From positions 2,170,001 to 2,234,000 of the forward strand of contig MARA01000006.1 of the NCBI GenBank assembly GCA_001792895.1: DNA of 64,000 nucleotides, written 5' to 3'. A program made the translations under genes and the position numbers. Below the pieces are notes generated by a model. The model was not told the origin of the DNA and did not search any database. It saw only the letters and a list, made by a program, of their open reading frames with translations. Source of the DNA: Lentinus brumalis (taxonomy: Eukaryota; Basidiomycota; Agaricomycetes; Polyporales; Polyporaceae). Every line of letters starts with the position of its first letter. The stretch's first letter is position 1. Below are positions 11,888 to 23,350 of the stretch, piece after piece.

Positions 11888-12836
11888 ATGAATTACGAAG
11901 ACCCCGAAGGCGTGAAGAAGTACAGGAACAAAGCTGAGGCCCTCACCAGCCCGTTCGCGCAGTACCTCATCCAGCAGTGCGGCCTCGACCGCGCCGACGG
12001 AAGCTCGGAGCTCGTCATCCTCGACAACGCATGCGGCACGGCCGTCGTCACGCTCAACCTCTACGAGACACTTTCGCCCGCGGCGAAGGCGAAGCTGCAG
12101 GTCATGTGCGGGGACTTGTCGCCGGAGATGGTGAAGAGCGTGCAGGAGCGCATCGAGGAGAGCGGGTGGGCGGGCGCGAGCGCAAGGGTCGTCGATGCAT
12201 GGGTACGTCCGCATCTTGAGCTCGACTCCGAGTCGACGGGAGGATTGTATTCGGAGGAGGAGGTGCTGACGACTTGAACAGAGGATGGACTTACCTTCCA
12301 ATCACTTCACGCACGTTATCACGAACTTCGCCTTCCCCGGGTTCGCCGAGCCGCGCTCGTTCCTCAAAGAGTCCTTCCGCGTCCTCCGTCCCAAGGGTAT
12401 CACCGCGATGACGAGGTTTGAGAGAGTCGGGTGGTATCCCATCGCCGCCGCGGCGGTCGCGCGCATCCCCGGGGCCCCGCGCGTGCCGCCATTTGAAGAG
12501 TTCAGTAGGGACGTCCAGGGAGACCTCAAAGGGAGCGACGACTGGACGGACGTGCCGTGGATCGAGGAGGAGATGCGGAAGGTCGGGTTTGAGGACGTGC
12601 AGAGCGTGTTGCGGAAGACCGTGTCGAAGGCGCAGAATGCCGAGGAGTATCTCAAGATATTTGGCGAGATGAACGTAATTGGGATGGCGTGGAGTGAGGA
12701 GGAGAAGGAGAGGGTGCGACCGCACTACCAAGCGGCGTTGGTGGAGGAGGTGAAGAGCAGGTTCGGGGACGGGGAGATAACGTTGGAGTGGGGGGCTTGG
12801 TGCATCACTGCGAGAGTTCCGGCCAGCAAGACATAG
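11888..12836 (+). CDS. SAM-dependent class I methyltransferase
   Basis: Two exons, 11888-12202 and 12282-12836, separated by a GT..AG intron of 79 bases; 289 residues. The SAM-binding motif I is VILDNACGTAVVTLNLYE near residue 45, followed by an acidic motif II region (LQVMCGDLSPEMV) and, after the intron, HFTHVITNFAFPGFAEPRSF and FRVLRPKGITAMTRFERVG, the usual post-I/motif III region of UbiE/LaeA-like small-molecule methyltransferases. The substrate cannot be told. It is the only clean gene between the decaying array members of this region, and no other biosynthetic gene lies beside it, so a secondary-metabolite cluster is not supported. The ATG is chosen because it opens directly into MNYEDPEGVKKYRNKAEAL, a common start in this family. 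Confidence 0.9.
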
Positions 12837-14929
12837 TCGACGTCGGAAGCTCGAGAGACCTAGGGGCGCGTGTACTGGGTAGCGTGAAGTACGGTGTATG
12901 CGAGCTAGACGACATCGAGGTCAAGAGAGAAGTTACCGCCACCGCCACCGGTGGCCTCGCGCCAGTGCTTCTTGTCTTTTCCGCTCACCACAATCTACTT
13001 CATTACCCCGTCTCATGCAGTCTCGCAGCTTGCTAGCACTGGTGTCATGCAGTGGATGACGAGGACGAACGTACTGTCGACGCTTGCCACTGGCCTCAAT
13101 GTCTGTACAGGCATGGCTCCAGCTCGTCCTCGCAATGGGTATGAAGTTCGATCATCGTCGCTTGGTATCTGTCTACTAATATATGAATGCCCAAAGGCTA
13201 CTCGTTGGCCCAACACGCTCAGGACGGAGATGATGACGCAGTTCATCTAATTCGATCGCAGGAGCACTCGCGGTCGACCCTTGCGACTCCTCTCGCTGAA
13301 ACACGACGCCTACCCCGAGCTTGCTTCCACCCGTGCTTCGCCAGTACGCGCCCTGTTCTTTGTGATGAGCACGTCTCTAAGGCTAAGTATCGCAAAATTC
13401 TACCGCTCTTTGCATGAAGGTCGCCTTCGTTTGATTGATCTTTCGAGCCTCGCTCCTACTTGACCCGCCAAATTTGAACAACGCGTCTCTTGACCGTGGT
13501 ACACGCCGCGATATCTCCGTTGTCTACCTCCGAGTCCCCGCTATTATGCTCGTGTAGGCATTGGACCCTCACTACGACACCGTGATGAACTCTCATGTTT
13601 ACTCTACGATCCTGCAGCGGGCGATACGCCCTCTTCGCTTCCGCCGCGGTAGACTACAGCTATTTCCAAAACAAGTGGCCGCGCGACGCGAGTTACACTT
13701 TTGACGCGAAAAACCCAAACAATTCAGAAATTCGTCGCAGCTCGGTATGTCTCTTTATACGTCTCTTGAGTGGTGCCAAAGGAACATGCAAGACACCTCC
13801 CAGCTCTATGGATGTTCTGAGACCGAGGGGGTGTCATAGGAGTGCGCATTGGCACGCTCTATACGTAGGTCATGGATCGTTCCGAATGCATCTCACGCGA
13901 CATTTCCTCTGACTTTCACCCCTTTTATGACCCCAGTTCCACACAGAGAGCCTCTTCTGTCTATCTGAGGGCTCTATAGGCCTCTCAGAGAGGTGTTGCT
14001 CGCCCCATACGAACCTCGTCACCGGGGAGCATAGGCGCCAGATGCGAAGGCCGCCTCCTTGCCCCTTCAGAGCAGTCTCTCCCTGCCAAACTTTCGTTTG
14101 AAGCCATTGCTAGGCCACTCAGCACTCTTCTATACTCATAGGTTCGACTCCGCACGCCCGAGAGGGCACCACAATTTCACGCATTTTTCGAATTTCCTGC
14201 GTCAAAAGTGCAGTGCGTAAATGGCGCCCGGCCACTTGTTTTGGAAATAGCTGTACTACCGTCTACGACTCTGAACCCCAAGGCGGTACCAAAATGGCAG
14301 GGGACGAGGACGAATCAGAGTCGAAGTTCGAGCATACGAGTCAAGGATGACCCGCACTCGACGTTCTCGCTATTTCCACAGGTAACACGGTCTGGTACCT
14401 CCGTATGTACCTCCTCCCGGGCATGATCAGATTTTCTACACAACATCCAGCTGCAACCATTCTCGCCATCCACACGGTTTTGTCTTGCGGCCATCGGGAA
14501 TTGAGCCTTACTCGGATCTCCGGAGCGGTACTCCATGATGAAGAACGAGAGCGCGGAGCTCGAGGTGTAAAGTACGCCGTCCGGACTGGCGTGCTCGGTG
14601 TGCAGTCGAACTGCTGGCATTGGGGCACCTCGTCGTGCGCCGTGCGTGGATTGAGCGTGGTGCCCACTCGTGATGCGCTTCACGCATCCCGTATACCCCT
14701 TCGACGCTGCAGCGGGCCAATGCACTGGTGCGCTCTCAGGATTGTCGCTTCCGCCGAAAGTGACTAAGGAGACGGGTACACGTCAAAGTCGGGATCCCGA
14801 GTCGCCGCCAATGCCGGCCTCGAGAGCATGATGGTCCTCCGCGCCGCGGTCACTCTCGCCAGACTATATCACGAAGCTCAACTTGAAAGTTTACGCCGTC
14901 CGGGCTGGCGTGGTCGGGCGTGTAGTGGA
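12837..14929. other. Stretch without a supported gene; internal sequence repetition
   Basis: No complete gene is visible. A plus-strand patch at about 13110-13460 has a GT..AG-bounded insertion and protein-like frames, but no recognised family. Two similar segments occur about 320 bases apart (from about 14571 and from about 14890, both containing ACGCCGTCCG.CTGGCGTG followed by a related stretch). This suggests that the 14.5-15.3 kb area is built of degraded duplicated pieces of the neighbouring family. Confidence 0.35.
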
Positions 14930-15330
14930 ACTGCTGACGTGCGGTGGTGTACGAGGGTCGGACCTCATGGGGTCCCACTCGATCGAGCGAAATACGCGAA
15001 CGACCAAGTAGCTATGGGGTGTACGCTGACCAGAGAATGGGAAACGGCGGACCCGCCTTCGAAGTAACACCCGTGAGCTGTACGGGTGCTATGCGTTCCT
15101 TGACAACAACTGCACGAAAAGCGGTTGCGCGTATCCAGGGCAGATCGAACGACTGCGCGAACGAGTGCAAGTACTGTGTGCTCGCGAGATCTCTAGCACC
15201 ACATCTGCAACAGTGGTCCCGTGTGTGGTCCGTGACGCGCTGAGGGACAGTCTATTCGACGACGGCCGGGAGGAGACGGGTGGCCGGTCAAAAGTGACCG
15301 CTCTCGGCTGAACCGTCGCCGCTTCTTCGA
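14930..15330 (-). pseudogene. Relic of the lineage-specific family
   Basis: The DNA resembles the copy at 15548-16787 in order. The GGTCCCACTCGATCGAGCG area corresponds to the stretch of exon 2 encoding RSLERDP. A later stretch (15130-15200) corresponds to the part encoding SRYLHSFGQPFD, but with broken frames; one minus-strand frame still reads DVVLEISRAHSTCTRS. It is directly downstream of the intact copy on the same strand, so it is probably an older tandem duplicate. Confidence 0.5.
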
Positions 15331-15547
15331 GTGCGAAGACACTGTTCGTAAGTCTGCGGAAAGGATCGTGAGCAGAGGAGTGATGAGTCATGCGCGTTCG
15401 CGGGCTGGAGGACGTCCTGACAGACTGATGCGTGTCATGCGTGCCTAAGGTCGACTGCGGGTGCGTCCTTTGAGAAAGTGCGAGGCCGACGTTGAGTAGC
15501 GCCACGCTGATTCCGATGACATGCCTAAATAGCAAGCGAGAGGACAT

Positions 15548-16787
15548 TCATATACATTGCGGAGACCCGTACTCGACGGCGTTCTCGAAGAGCGTGACAA
15601 GCGGTCTAGCCCTCTTTGGCCAGTGCTCGTCCACATCCCTTGCCCATATCCGAGGTTTCCGGTGACGCAGCACCATCAAATGCCGGCCTTCTTGCGGGTA
15701 GAGCTCGGGAGGAATGGGAGGCCCGGCATACGATGGATTGGGTCGCAGGGGATCCCGTTCGAGGGAGCGCAGTACGCGTACAACGACGACGCGCTTGCCG
15801 GAATGCTCTGGGAGTGTGGACGGCTCGAAACAGCACAGAGCTGTGCCTGTTACGAGCATGATGTCAGTTCATTCGATGCCATGTGATGTCGAACAGGGTA
15901 CGAGCTGGATACTGACCTGAGAATGGGTGATGTTGCACGGCGTCACGAGCCACCCCGATTACGAAGCGGGTGAAATCTGTCACTACCGCGCGCGCGCTGC
16001 GTTCCTTGCCAACAAGCACAAACGTAACGGTCGTCTTATCAAAACATAGGTCGAACGGTTGGCCGAATGAATGCAGGTATCGGCTGCCCGCGAGATCTCC
16101 AGTGCGGAACAGGAGATAGTGGTCCTGTGCGAGATCCATGACTTGCGCAGGGACGGTTTGCTCGACACTGGTCAGGAAGTGTCGTATGGGCGCGAGTTTC
16201 TGACTGCCGGCGATGCCTGGAAGGGGAATGAACCACGGAAGTCCGCGCTTTGTCACGAAGTCGTTCCCGAATGGGAAGCTGGCAGGGTCGTTCGAGGCGG
16301 TGAGACGGAATCGGAGCTCGCCTGCGAGAGGTGGAGCACAAGCGGGCTGGTGGTAGTAGAGAAACCCGCTGAGCGTGCTGCGAGACGAAGCCCGTGGGTC
16401 TTGTTGTGAGCCTGGCTCGGAGTACGCGAGGGCGACTCGGGGGTGACCATCATAATGCGGGGAGACGCAGAGGAGCACGCCTGAGCGCGCCAGGGGTATT
16501 GTTGTGAGGTGATCTTCTGGCGTAAGCTTCGCCGGGTCCAAGGTGCGGATAACAGTGTAGGAACTGCTGAGTGGCCGACCTAAGAGTCGAGCTACGTTGC
16601 GTGTTCCGGGAGGAGTGCCGTCCGCTGCCGCACCCAGAGTTGCAACAGTACGTGGCAGACCGAGAAGTCGACGTGATGCCATGTAGATATCAGGAGGTCG
16701 TCCGATGCGTTTTCGGAGCTCGCTGTGACGCGTCGCAGACGGCCGAGGACTTAGGGCGCGACACGCGGACGCTAGATGGCCTAACAT
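15548..16787 (-). CDS. Lineage-specific protein of unknown function (intact copy 2)
   Basis: Two exons, 15917-16787 and 15548-15846, joined by a GT..AG intron of 70 bases; 389 residues with no break. The core includes SGFLYYHQPACAPPLAGELR, RLTASNDPASFPFGNDF, GLPWFIPLPGIAGSQKL, RYLHSFGQPFDLCFDKT and, in exon 2, CCFEPSTLPEHSGKRVVVVR and SYAGPPIPPELYPQEGR. I recall similar hypothetical proteins from agaricomycete genomes, but they have no assigned function and I see no catalytic motif. The protein has no signal peptide or membrane segment. Exon 2 is the best conserved part across the copies here. This is the only copy in the window whose frame is open throughout, so it is the reference for judging the others. 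The first ATG is used; a later start is possible. Confidence 0.7.
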
Positions 16788-17847
16788 GAGCCCCAGCAGG
16801 AAGAACCTAGAAAGCTAAAGAGAGTTGCATATCAGTGCCAGCGACAACATCACAGGGTGATTATATACCGTTTTGAATGAGGCTGGTAGTGGTTGAAGTT
16901 GCGAGCGACCGTCAGGCGCTCAGTCGAGACGACTGGGGCCGGGCGGACACGCGGCCCGCAGCGCTAGCGCCGCTTTCGACCAGTGTGAGCTCAGATTTGA
17001 CTTTCATGTAGAATCCTCCGTCCGACCATTGCCAGTCAACGTTCAACACCGCTCGAACGACTTCAGACGGAGCAAGGTGGCAGGCGTACAGGTGTCGAGG
17101 CATATGTGAACCGTTCTACCGAGAGTCTCAGTACTCGAACGAAAAGCGACGCGCACTCACAGATGCCAGACGCAGGCCGGCCACCCAGCGCAAGGCAACG
17201 GCCCTACTAGACCCTAACACAGTCGCCACGCGCGCATGCGCGACGAGCCCGGTTACCTTACAGCCGACTTCCGCCAACCTGGACAGAGAACGCCGCTGGC
17301 TGCGACCCGGAGTACCCCTGAAGTTTCAGTTTCAGGCAGAGTGCGGGCGTGAAGACGTTCAGGCGGATCCACCGGGTTTTGCACCGTACTTAGTCTCACA
17401 CCGCTTTTATCGAGTTCGATTCTGACTTTGACCCCAGGCGAGACAAGTCCAATCCGGCCACTCGGACTGTGCAACCCGTATCGAACACCGCGCGAGTGTC
17501 TACACCGTCTCGGAACCTGGGGTGCGAACGGCGGACGGTTGGACTCGTCCTCGACATCGGGCCGGCCACTGCGACACGATCTGGCAAGGCCGCAAGTAGA
17601 CATAGATATCCTCGCCTTCTTCCGACTGCTACTGACAGCGTCTCTGTCCTCGAAATTCGACAGGATATCCGCACGACCCGACCCCGCGCTAGCTCATCAC
17701 ACGCGCATCACGGTGACCAGCCAGTCCGCCGACTCCCATTGATCTCTTCAATGACCTGCCCCACTTGATGGTCCTGAACACCATGAACACCATGCAACCG
17801 ATTCAGAAGGGCACGCATACACGCCGCTTCGTACTGGTCGACGCTCT
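16788..17847. other. Stretch without a supported gene
   Basis: No gene found. The plus strand around 17428-17742 has an open frame (LAFFRLLLTASLSSKF) that may be the upstream part of the F-box-like relic that follows. Confidence 0.4.
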
Positions 17848-18250
17848 GAGTTCGCCACGACGCTCGTTCAACCGCTCTTGGCGTCGATGTCGACATGGAG
17901 GTCCTTCGAGCGGCTATATCTGCACCTCGAAATGTTCTTGCTCGGCGACCTCGACACTGTGAGTAGCCGTGCAGATCTGCCTCGAGCTACTGGTCTTCAT
18001 CCCGCGTCCACCTCGCGCTCTCTGCATCGTTTGCCACATTCACGGCAAGACCATGGACCCGGACCCGACGCTCGGCCGTCCGCAGCTCGCCGCCTGCCTG
18101 CGCATGGATGGAAACCTGCGGGCTAGCTTTCTAGAGGGTGCCCGAAGTCTCCGCGAACAAGTGAACCTGCGGTTTTCGCACACAACCGCAGAGGTCTGGG
18201 CTGGGGTTGTCCACGTCTCGCGGCCCCGTAATGTCAGCAATCTCTCGATG
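17848..18250 (+). pseudogene. F-box/LRR-type protein relic, second copy
   Basis: Plus-strand reading gives EFATTLVQPLLASMSTWRSF and ERLYLHLEMFLLGDLDT up to 17958, then from 17975 ICLELLVFIPRPPRALCIVC and HIHGKTMDPDP. The two halves are in different frames. The only GT..AG interval between them is 16 bases, too short to be an intron, so the frame is broken. The second half parallels FLLFIPAPSELEI in the relic at 10.5 kb. This points to a decayed duplicate of the same gene type. Confidence 0.4.
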
Positions 18251-19689
18251 TGACATCCGGGCTTCAGGCGCCAGGACGACTCGGACTTGTGGCCGTGCCC
18301 GCATACTCACTGGATAGAGCCGGTCGACGAGATTGAAGACGTCCCCTGCAGGCTGTCGGTCAGAAGATGTCTCTCATTCGTCCGTAGTAGGAAGCGTCTG
18401 CGGATGCTACGTGTTGAGTGCGCCTGGGAGCGGAAGCTGGCTGAAGTGAGTCATCCGTTGTGAGAAGGTCGCGGGAAGTTGACATGCTTCACAGATTCTG
18501 GTACGCCACCGAGAAGCCTGAGCAGGTGTGTATGTCCGCGGGACGCAGGTCGCTCTTGCTGCCGAATATCAGATGGAACATGGGCCACGAACGGTATGGC
18601 GAGTACTTACGTGGTTATGTTCGACGTCCGCCTGCTGACGGGAATGATTCGACCATCAGACACGGACCGGTACTTGGACCATGGTAACCGACCCGGATTG
18701 GAAAGGGTTATACACGGACGGACGGTTAGACGACCTTCCCAGACCGCAATGATGATATCTGCCAGCGGAAGCAGGAAGACGCGATGAGCGCTGCTGGCGC
18801 AGTAACTTACGAAGGCAGGACCGGCGGCATGGCTGTCGGCGGAGCGTGTGGTTCCATGACTGGCCTCCGAGATAGCCGTGGGATGCATAGGTGAGTGCTG
18901 TGCACAGACAGGGCCAGCGTATGCATATCCTTAATCGGTCTTAGAGTGACGTACTTACCGACGTCCCAGGTGGCCACGATGCACGAAGAGCAGTGTATGG
19001 GACTGCGCGCTGGGGGCCTACTACCGGTATACACAGAGAGGATCGGAGTCGGAAGACCAGGGTGGCGAGTTGCGATGATAGCTGTGCATCGGTGGGTGTA
19101 AGTATGATCTGCGTGCGCCAGCGTTGTATGACCGAACGGTGGGCTGCGGCGAGGAATTGATCCGAGGACAGTACCCATATTTTGGGGTACGAGTATGTGC
19201 GCGAGGAGGAGAAGAAGCCCCGGATGATGAGATGGAAGACTGCTGGACGTTTAGTGCTGTCGGAGGTGGCGTGGGATGGCCATCGCTCTGTTGGCATGCT
19301 GGCGAGGAGAGTGGGCGAGCGCAAATGAAGGCACCGCTGCTGTCCGGCCTCCTGCGTATAGAACTTACCTACCAAACCCTGACCGGTCTCCGGCGCGAGG
19401 GGAGCGCTAGGTTGTCGCTGTGGCTCTGGAGATCATTGAGCTCGGCGTGAACGAGCTCTCGCCGGCTTCTGTGCCTGTTTCTCCTCACGCACGCAGATTT
19501 CTGCCAGAGCAAACGCAGGCCCGGAGAATGCGAATCCGGAAATGGGAAGGCTGTGCGGGAGGCGGGAGATGAGTACTTATGTATCAGAGAGTAATGTCTG
19601 CGCATGACAAGCACGATGACGGTGCGGTTTCGCGCAGCGCGTAAGCTGTTAGTCGATTGTCCAAACATGGGACGTCGTGTAAGAACTTC
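18251..19689. other. Stretch without a supported gene
   Basis: Minus-strand frames between 18.6 and 19.4 kb have splice-like junctions and hydrophobic patches (for example FLLPLADIIIAVW), but no frame chain gives a recognisable protein. I could not confirm a membrane-protein gene here. Confidence 0.35.
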
Positions 19690-19913
19690 ACAGTCACGCC
19701 GGGGACTCGTCTGAACCTCGAAGTCAAGCCGGAGAGAGCCGAGAGTCAGAACTGTGCGATGAGATGGAGGACGCACGTCGGGAGAGATCGCGCTGGCAAG
19801 TGCGCTATGATACGTGGTAGGAGGATGTTCCAGGGAGGGCCCTGAGTACACGACAATCGTGTCACGCAGCAGGATGGCGGGCGTTCACTCGGGCACGGTA
19901 TCCGCCTCCAAAG

Positions 19914-20510
19914 TCAGGCCAAGGAGCCGTATTCAAGCGCATTCTCGAAGAGTAGCGCAAACGCTTCGGGGGTGTTCGCCCACTTCCCTCCTGATCGCTC
20001 CACATCTGCTGCCCATACCCGCACCTCCCTATGACGTCGTACCATCAAGAGCTGACCTTCGCGAGGGAGGAGTTCAAGCGGGAGCGGCGGTCCCGCATAC
20101 GACGGGTTGAGTCGAACGGGATCGCCCTCGAGGGAGCGCAGCACGCGTAGAACTACGACACGCTTTTCGGCGTGCTCTGGAAGCACAGACCGCTCAAAGC
20201 AACATATAGCTGACCCTGTAGCAGAGGAGTGTCAGCTTGCTCGCGGCGCACAATGATAGAAGGGAGCGGCGCGGGCGACGGGCTGACCTGCAAATGGATG
20301 ATAGCGCTGTTGAAGGTTCCAAGTGTAGAAGGATGAAATTTATCTGAGCGTCGCATGCGCTACGCGGTCCTTGCCAACAATTGCGAACGAAACTAGGTTG
20401 GCATCCAGAGGGAGGTCGAACGGTTGACCGAACGCATGCAGGTATCGCGTGCCCATCACACTAGGGAAGTGCCGCGTCCCGCGGCGCTAACCTTGTGTGC
20501 GACGAGGTGG
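19914..20510 (-). pseudogene. Lineage-specific family, copy 3, truncated and frameshifted
   Basis: Exon 2 (19914 to about 20215) is well preserved: CCFERSVLPEHAEKRVVVLR, SYAGPPLPLELLPREGQLL, FALLFENALEYGSLA. Exon 1 keeps only its 3' part (about 20286-20480: RYLHAFGQPFDLPLDANLVS, VGKDRVAHATL). It then meets an in-frame TAA caused by a small indel relative to copy 1. The N-terminal two thirds are missing; recognisable similarity fades near 20.48-20.51 kb, just before the next gene block. The 3' flank (19.69-19.91 kb) also matches the 3' flank of copy 1 (about 8.0-8.2 kb), so the duplicated unit was larger than the gene. Confidence 0.65.
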
Positions 20511-20579
20511 TTCACGTGACCACAGCGAAGGTGTTGCATATGGTGAAGTCACCAGAGTACATTCGTCGCGCGCGATTGT

Positions 20580-21774
20580 CTACAGCCACAAAGGGAAGCG
20601 TACAGGAGGCACGTGTAAGGGACTCAGTATTATTGGACACCTCTTCTGCCGCTGCGGATGGCGGGCGAGGCAGAATACGCCGTCCGTGTGGTATGACACC
20701 GTCCATCCCTGACCGCGCTGCGTGCGCACTACCACCGACTCGATCATCACCAGGTCTCCACACCGCAACTTCAGCGGATCCATGGTGGACAAGTCCTCGC
20801 GGGCCCGGAGTGACGTCGTCGCGTCAAAGACATTCAGCAAGGGCTGGCGCGACGTGAGCGGCCATGCTGCACCACTGAAAGAATGGACGTACCTGGTCGT
20901 GTACATGCATGCCTATCGCGGTGAACCGCTCGACCGGGTAGGCGGTCTCGGCTGGTGCACCCCACCGCGCTCTGTTGTGCATCTCGCCTAGAGCTGCGCG
21001 ATCTCGGGCTCTCATGAGTTTGATAGTGATGCGCGAACCGGGTTCGGCTTCTTCCTCTGTGGTCTGGAAACACGTCGCAGTCACAGGCCCCATCGTGAAC
21101 AGCCTCGCCGGCACACCGTCGACGGTTAGTATCGACTGCGTTGCCGTCCGGACCTCCCACCCAGTTCCTGTTATAGGCAGCTTGGCAATGGCATACCATG
21201 GATCAGGGCCGGTCGCCTTGAAATCTTGCAGCACACGCAGCAGCCTATAACTCCCAATCAGTTATGTCAGAATGTGGAACAACGAAAGCACTCACGCCAG
21301 CGTGCTCGCCGAAAGCCATCTATCGACGTTATCATCCCCTCCCTGACGTCCTCTAGACGGGCGAGCTGTCTGGTGCGTCGCCGTGCTGTTCGGCGCGTCC
21401 TCCTCCGTCTTGCACGCGTTGGTCACTCCATAGGTCCGAGACTTCACCACTTCCGAGTCGCATGTGCGACTCGCGCTGGACCAGTGCCACGTTAAGGTAG
21501 TGCCCTCATCGTTGGCTTCTTGCTTGAAGCTGAGGGGACGGCGATGACGAAGAGGAGAACCGACATCAACAAGACGGTAAACGTCACGCAGGCCTATAAA
21601 CCCACTCACCGTGGGAGCTTCGTCCCGGAGGCATGGCCCGGGCCCGGGCTTCCTTTCGACCGTCCGCGCTTCTGCGGGTTCGCGCTCATCTACGCCAGGA
21701 AGCAGGGTAGAGGGGGCAGGGTGGAGGCGGATGGGGGGATGCATAGAGGTAACATGCAATCCTTTAAGCAACAC
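20580..21774 (-). CDS. Possible OB-fold-like small protein, gene A of a Helitron-flanking family
   Basis: Minus-strand exons that can be traced are: an upstream exon ending at 21296 (start unresolved, open to 21774), 20893-21244 and 20580-20843. The middle exon reads LLRVLQDFKATGPDPWYAIA and SRITIKLMRARDRAALGEMH; the last reads PLLNVFDATTSLRARED then LKLRCGDLVMIESVVVRTQR. The same landmarks in the same order and with the same splice positions occur in the gene at 22060-23026, so the two are paralogs. The GDLVMIES strand followed by alternating hydrophobic residues suggests a small beta-barrel (OB-like) domain; this is inference from pattern only. No enzyme motif is seen. The N-terminal exon arrangement is uncertain. 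Confidence 0.55.
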
Positions 21775-22059
21775 TCTCAGGCACGAAATAGTGCACTGTT
21801 GAGATTGCAGCCACTGTGGCGGCGGAAGACGTCCTGACGCGTACCTGCGGCTTCGACCTCATCCATGTGAGTACGCTCGCTCACCCACGCAGTCGTTTTG
21901 CATGACAACTTTCTCACAAGACCATCGGCGAGAAGCCTCGGTGGTGGTGCAGCAAATTCGCCTGAGTGCGACGTTGCGCACGCGTGCAACCTATACCCCG
22001 AGGACGCGTGTCAGACCACCGACGTGGAGAGCCCTAGCCGTACGTCCCCCGACGCCTAG

Positions 22060-23026
22060 TTACAAAGTGTGCTCGAAACATGCGGTCGGCGCTGATGTGA
22101 TCGCTACCGTCGGAGTCGCTGCAGTCGCCGCCTTCTTCACTACCAACGACACCGCATACGCATGCAGCGCGATAGACCACATTGACCCTTTCGAAGTCCG
22201 TACCGCAACACTCTCCACCAACACCACGTCCCCAACCTTCAAGCGAGCAGGATGGATTGTGCTCATCTTCGTCTTCGCCCGGAACTGCACAGTGGCATCG
22301 TATACGTTATCTAGCACCTGTTGTAGGTATATCAGACCTGCCCATGCGACATTGACATGCAAACACTCACTGCCATGTCCTCCTCGCGGACCACAATGTT
22401 CACTTTATCTGTGATGATGGTGTCCGTCGTCGCCGCCGTGGACATGCGCGCACCAGAGTGCAGCTTCTGCAGGGCGGCACGGTCGTCCTGTCGGACCAGC
22501 TGAATGGTCAACTGCGTGCGAGTGGCCGAGTCTGCGATGCCACTGTATATCCCAATCCTCGTGATCTGTCCTGTCGTCCAGACTCCAAGCACCACTGCCT
22601 GGCTCGTCAGGATATTCTCCGTGCGCGAGATAGGTGTCCAAAACGTGCCGCGCGGCAGCTTTGCGATCGCGTACCACGGGGAAGGGTGCTCGGACTCGTA
22701 GTTCAGAAAGTCTTCAACACGTCTGATACCCGAGCTCATGTTAGCAGCTTGTTTGTCAAACCGTATGCGTTGAGCACTTACTGAGCGGTCGTCACATCCA
22801 GCCATTGCAATGTCGGCCAATGCGCGCGAGCGTCTGTCTGGACAGCGACATCCGCGGTGGCTCTTGGCGACGCGGGGACCGCTTGTTTGCTGCCGCCCCA
22901 AGAGTCAGCAGTAGTCAGCACCCAAGATCACACACATCGCCCGCCCACGACTTCGTACCGGGGAGCTTTGAGCACGGGAACGTCACCGTCGCCTGTATCG
23001 TCGGAGGCTGCGCGTTTCGAGGTCAT
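22060..23026 (-). CDS. Possible OB-fold-like small protein, gene B (intact, four exons)
   Basis: A clean model: exons 22959-23026, 22782-22889, 22371-22734 and 22060-22317, all junctions GT..AG and in phase, 265 residues, starting MTSKRAASDDTGDGDVP. The core is VEDFLNYESEHPSPWYAIAK, TRTQLTIQLVRQDDRAALQK and VLDNVYDATVQFRAKTK followed by LKVGDVVLVESVAVRT. The repeated use of short hydrophobic strands around GDVVLVES resembles OB-fold ssDNA-binding proteins, but I recognise no characterised member, so function is unassigned. Paralogs lie at 20580-21774 and 35473-36330, on either side of the Helitron. If the fold is right, an RPA-like ssDNA-binding role with a rolling-circle transposon would be natural, as RPA-like proteins are known in plant Helitrons; that is a hypothesis. 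Confidence 0.7.
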
Positions 23027-23072
23027 CACCGGAGGAATCAGGCTTTCGTGAATAGCACAATGAAATTTCGAT

Positions 23073-23079
23073 TTATATA
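23073..23079 (-). promoter_or_regulatory. TATA-like box before gene B
   Basis: The minus strand reads TGTATATAAAT about 50 bases upstream of the ATG at 23024-23026. Confidence 0.35.
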
Positions 23080-23350
23080 CATTGTCATGTCTGATCTAGG
23101 TTTGGATCGAGGCTCACGGGATGTGCTGTTGCACGACGCCGTGGCGGCATGTAAGGAGGTACGAAGCAGGACGGAATTGGATTGGAGCAGTATGGCAGAG
23201 ACGCTGGGTGTGTCCGCCACCGGCAACGTCCCGGAAGAGACAATTCATTAAAGCTCGCTAGACACTGCAATTGCAATTGGATCGCGTCAGCGCAGGAAAC
23301 GCAAGGGACAGTCATTAGTTAAGTACTCACAACGTTGCCAGGAAGACTGT

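Noticed and set aside
12291..12731. Minus-strand open frames opposite the methyltransferase
   Set aside because: His/Arg/Leu-rich shadows of a well-supported gene.
14139..14160. tRNA-like TTCGACTCC (T-arm look)
   Set aside because: Flanking bases do not pair as a T-stem and no acceptor or anticodon arms can be built upstream.
11888..16787. Secondary-metabolite cluster around the methyltransferase
   Set aside because: No synthase, P450 or transporter next to it; neighbours are array relics.
18600..19400. Possible multi-exon membrane protein on the minus strand
   Set aside because: Only one hydrophobic patch and inconsistent frames; no family landmark could be matched.
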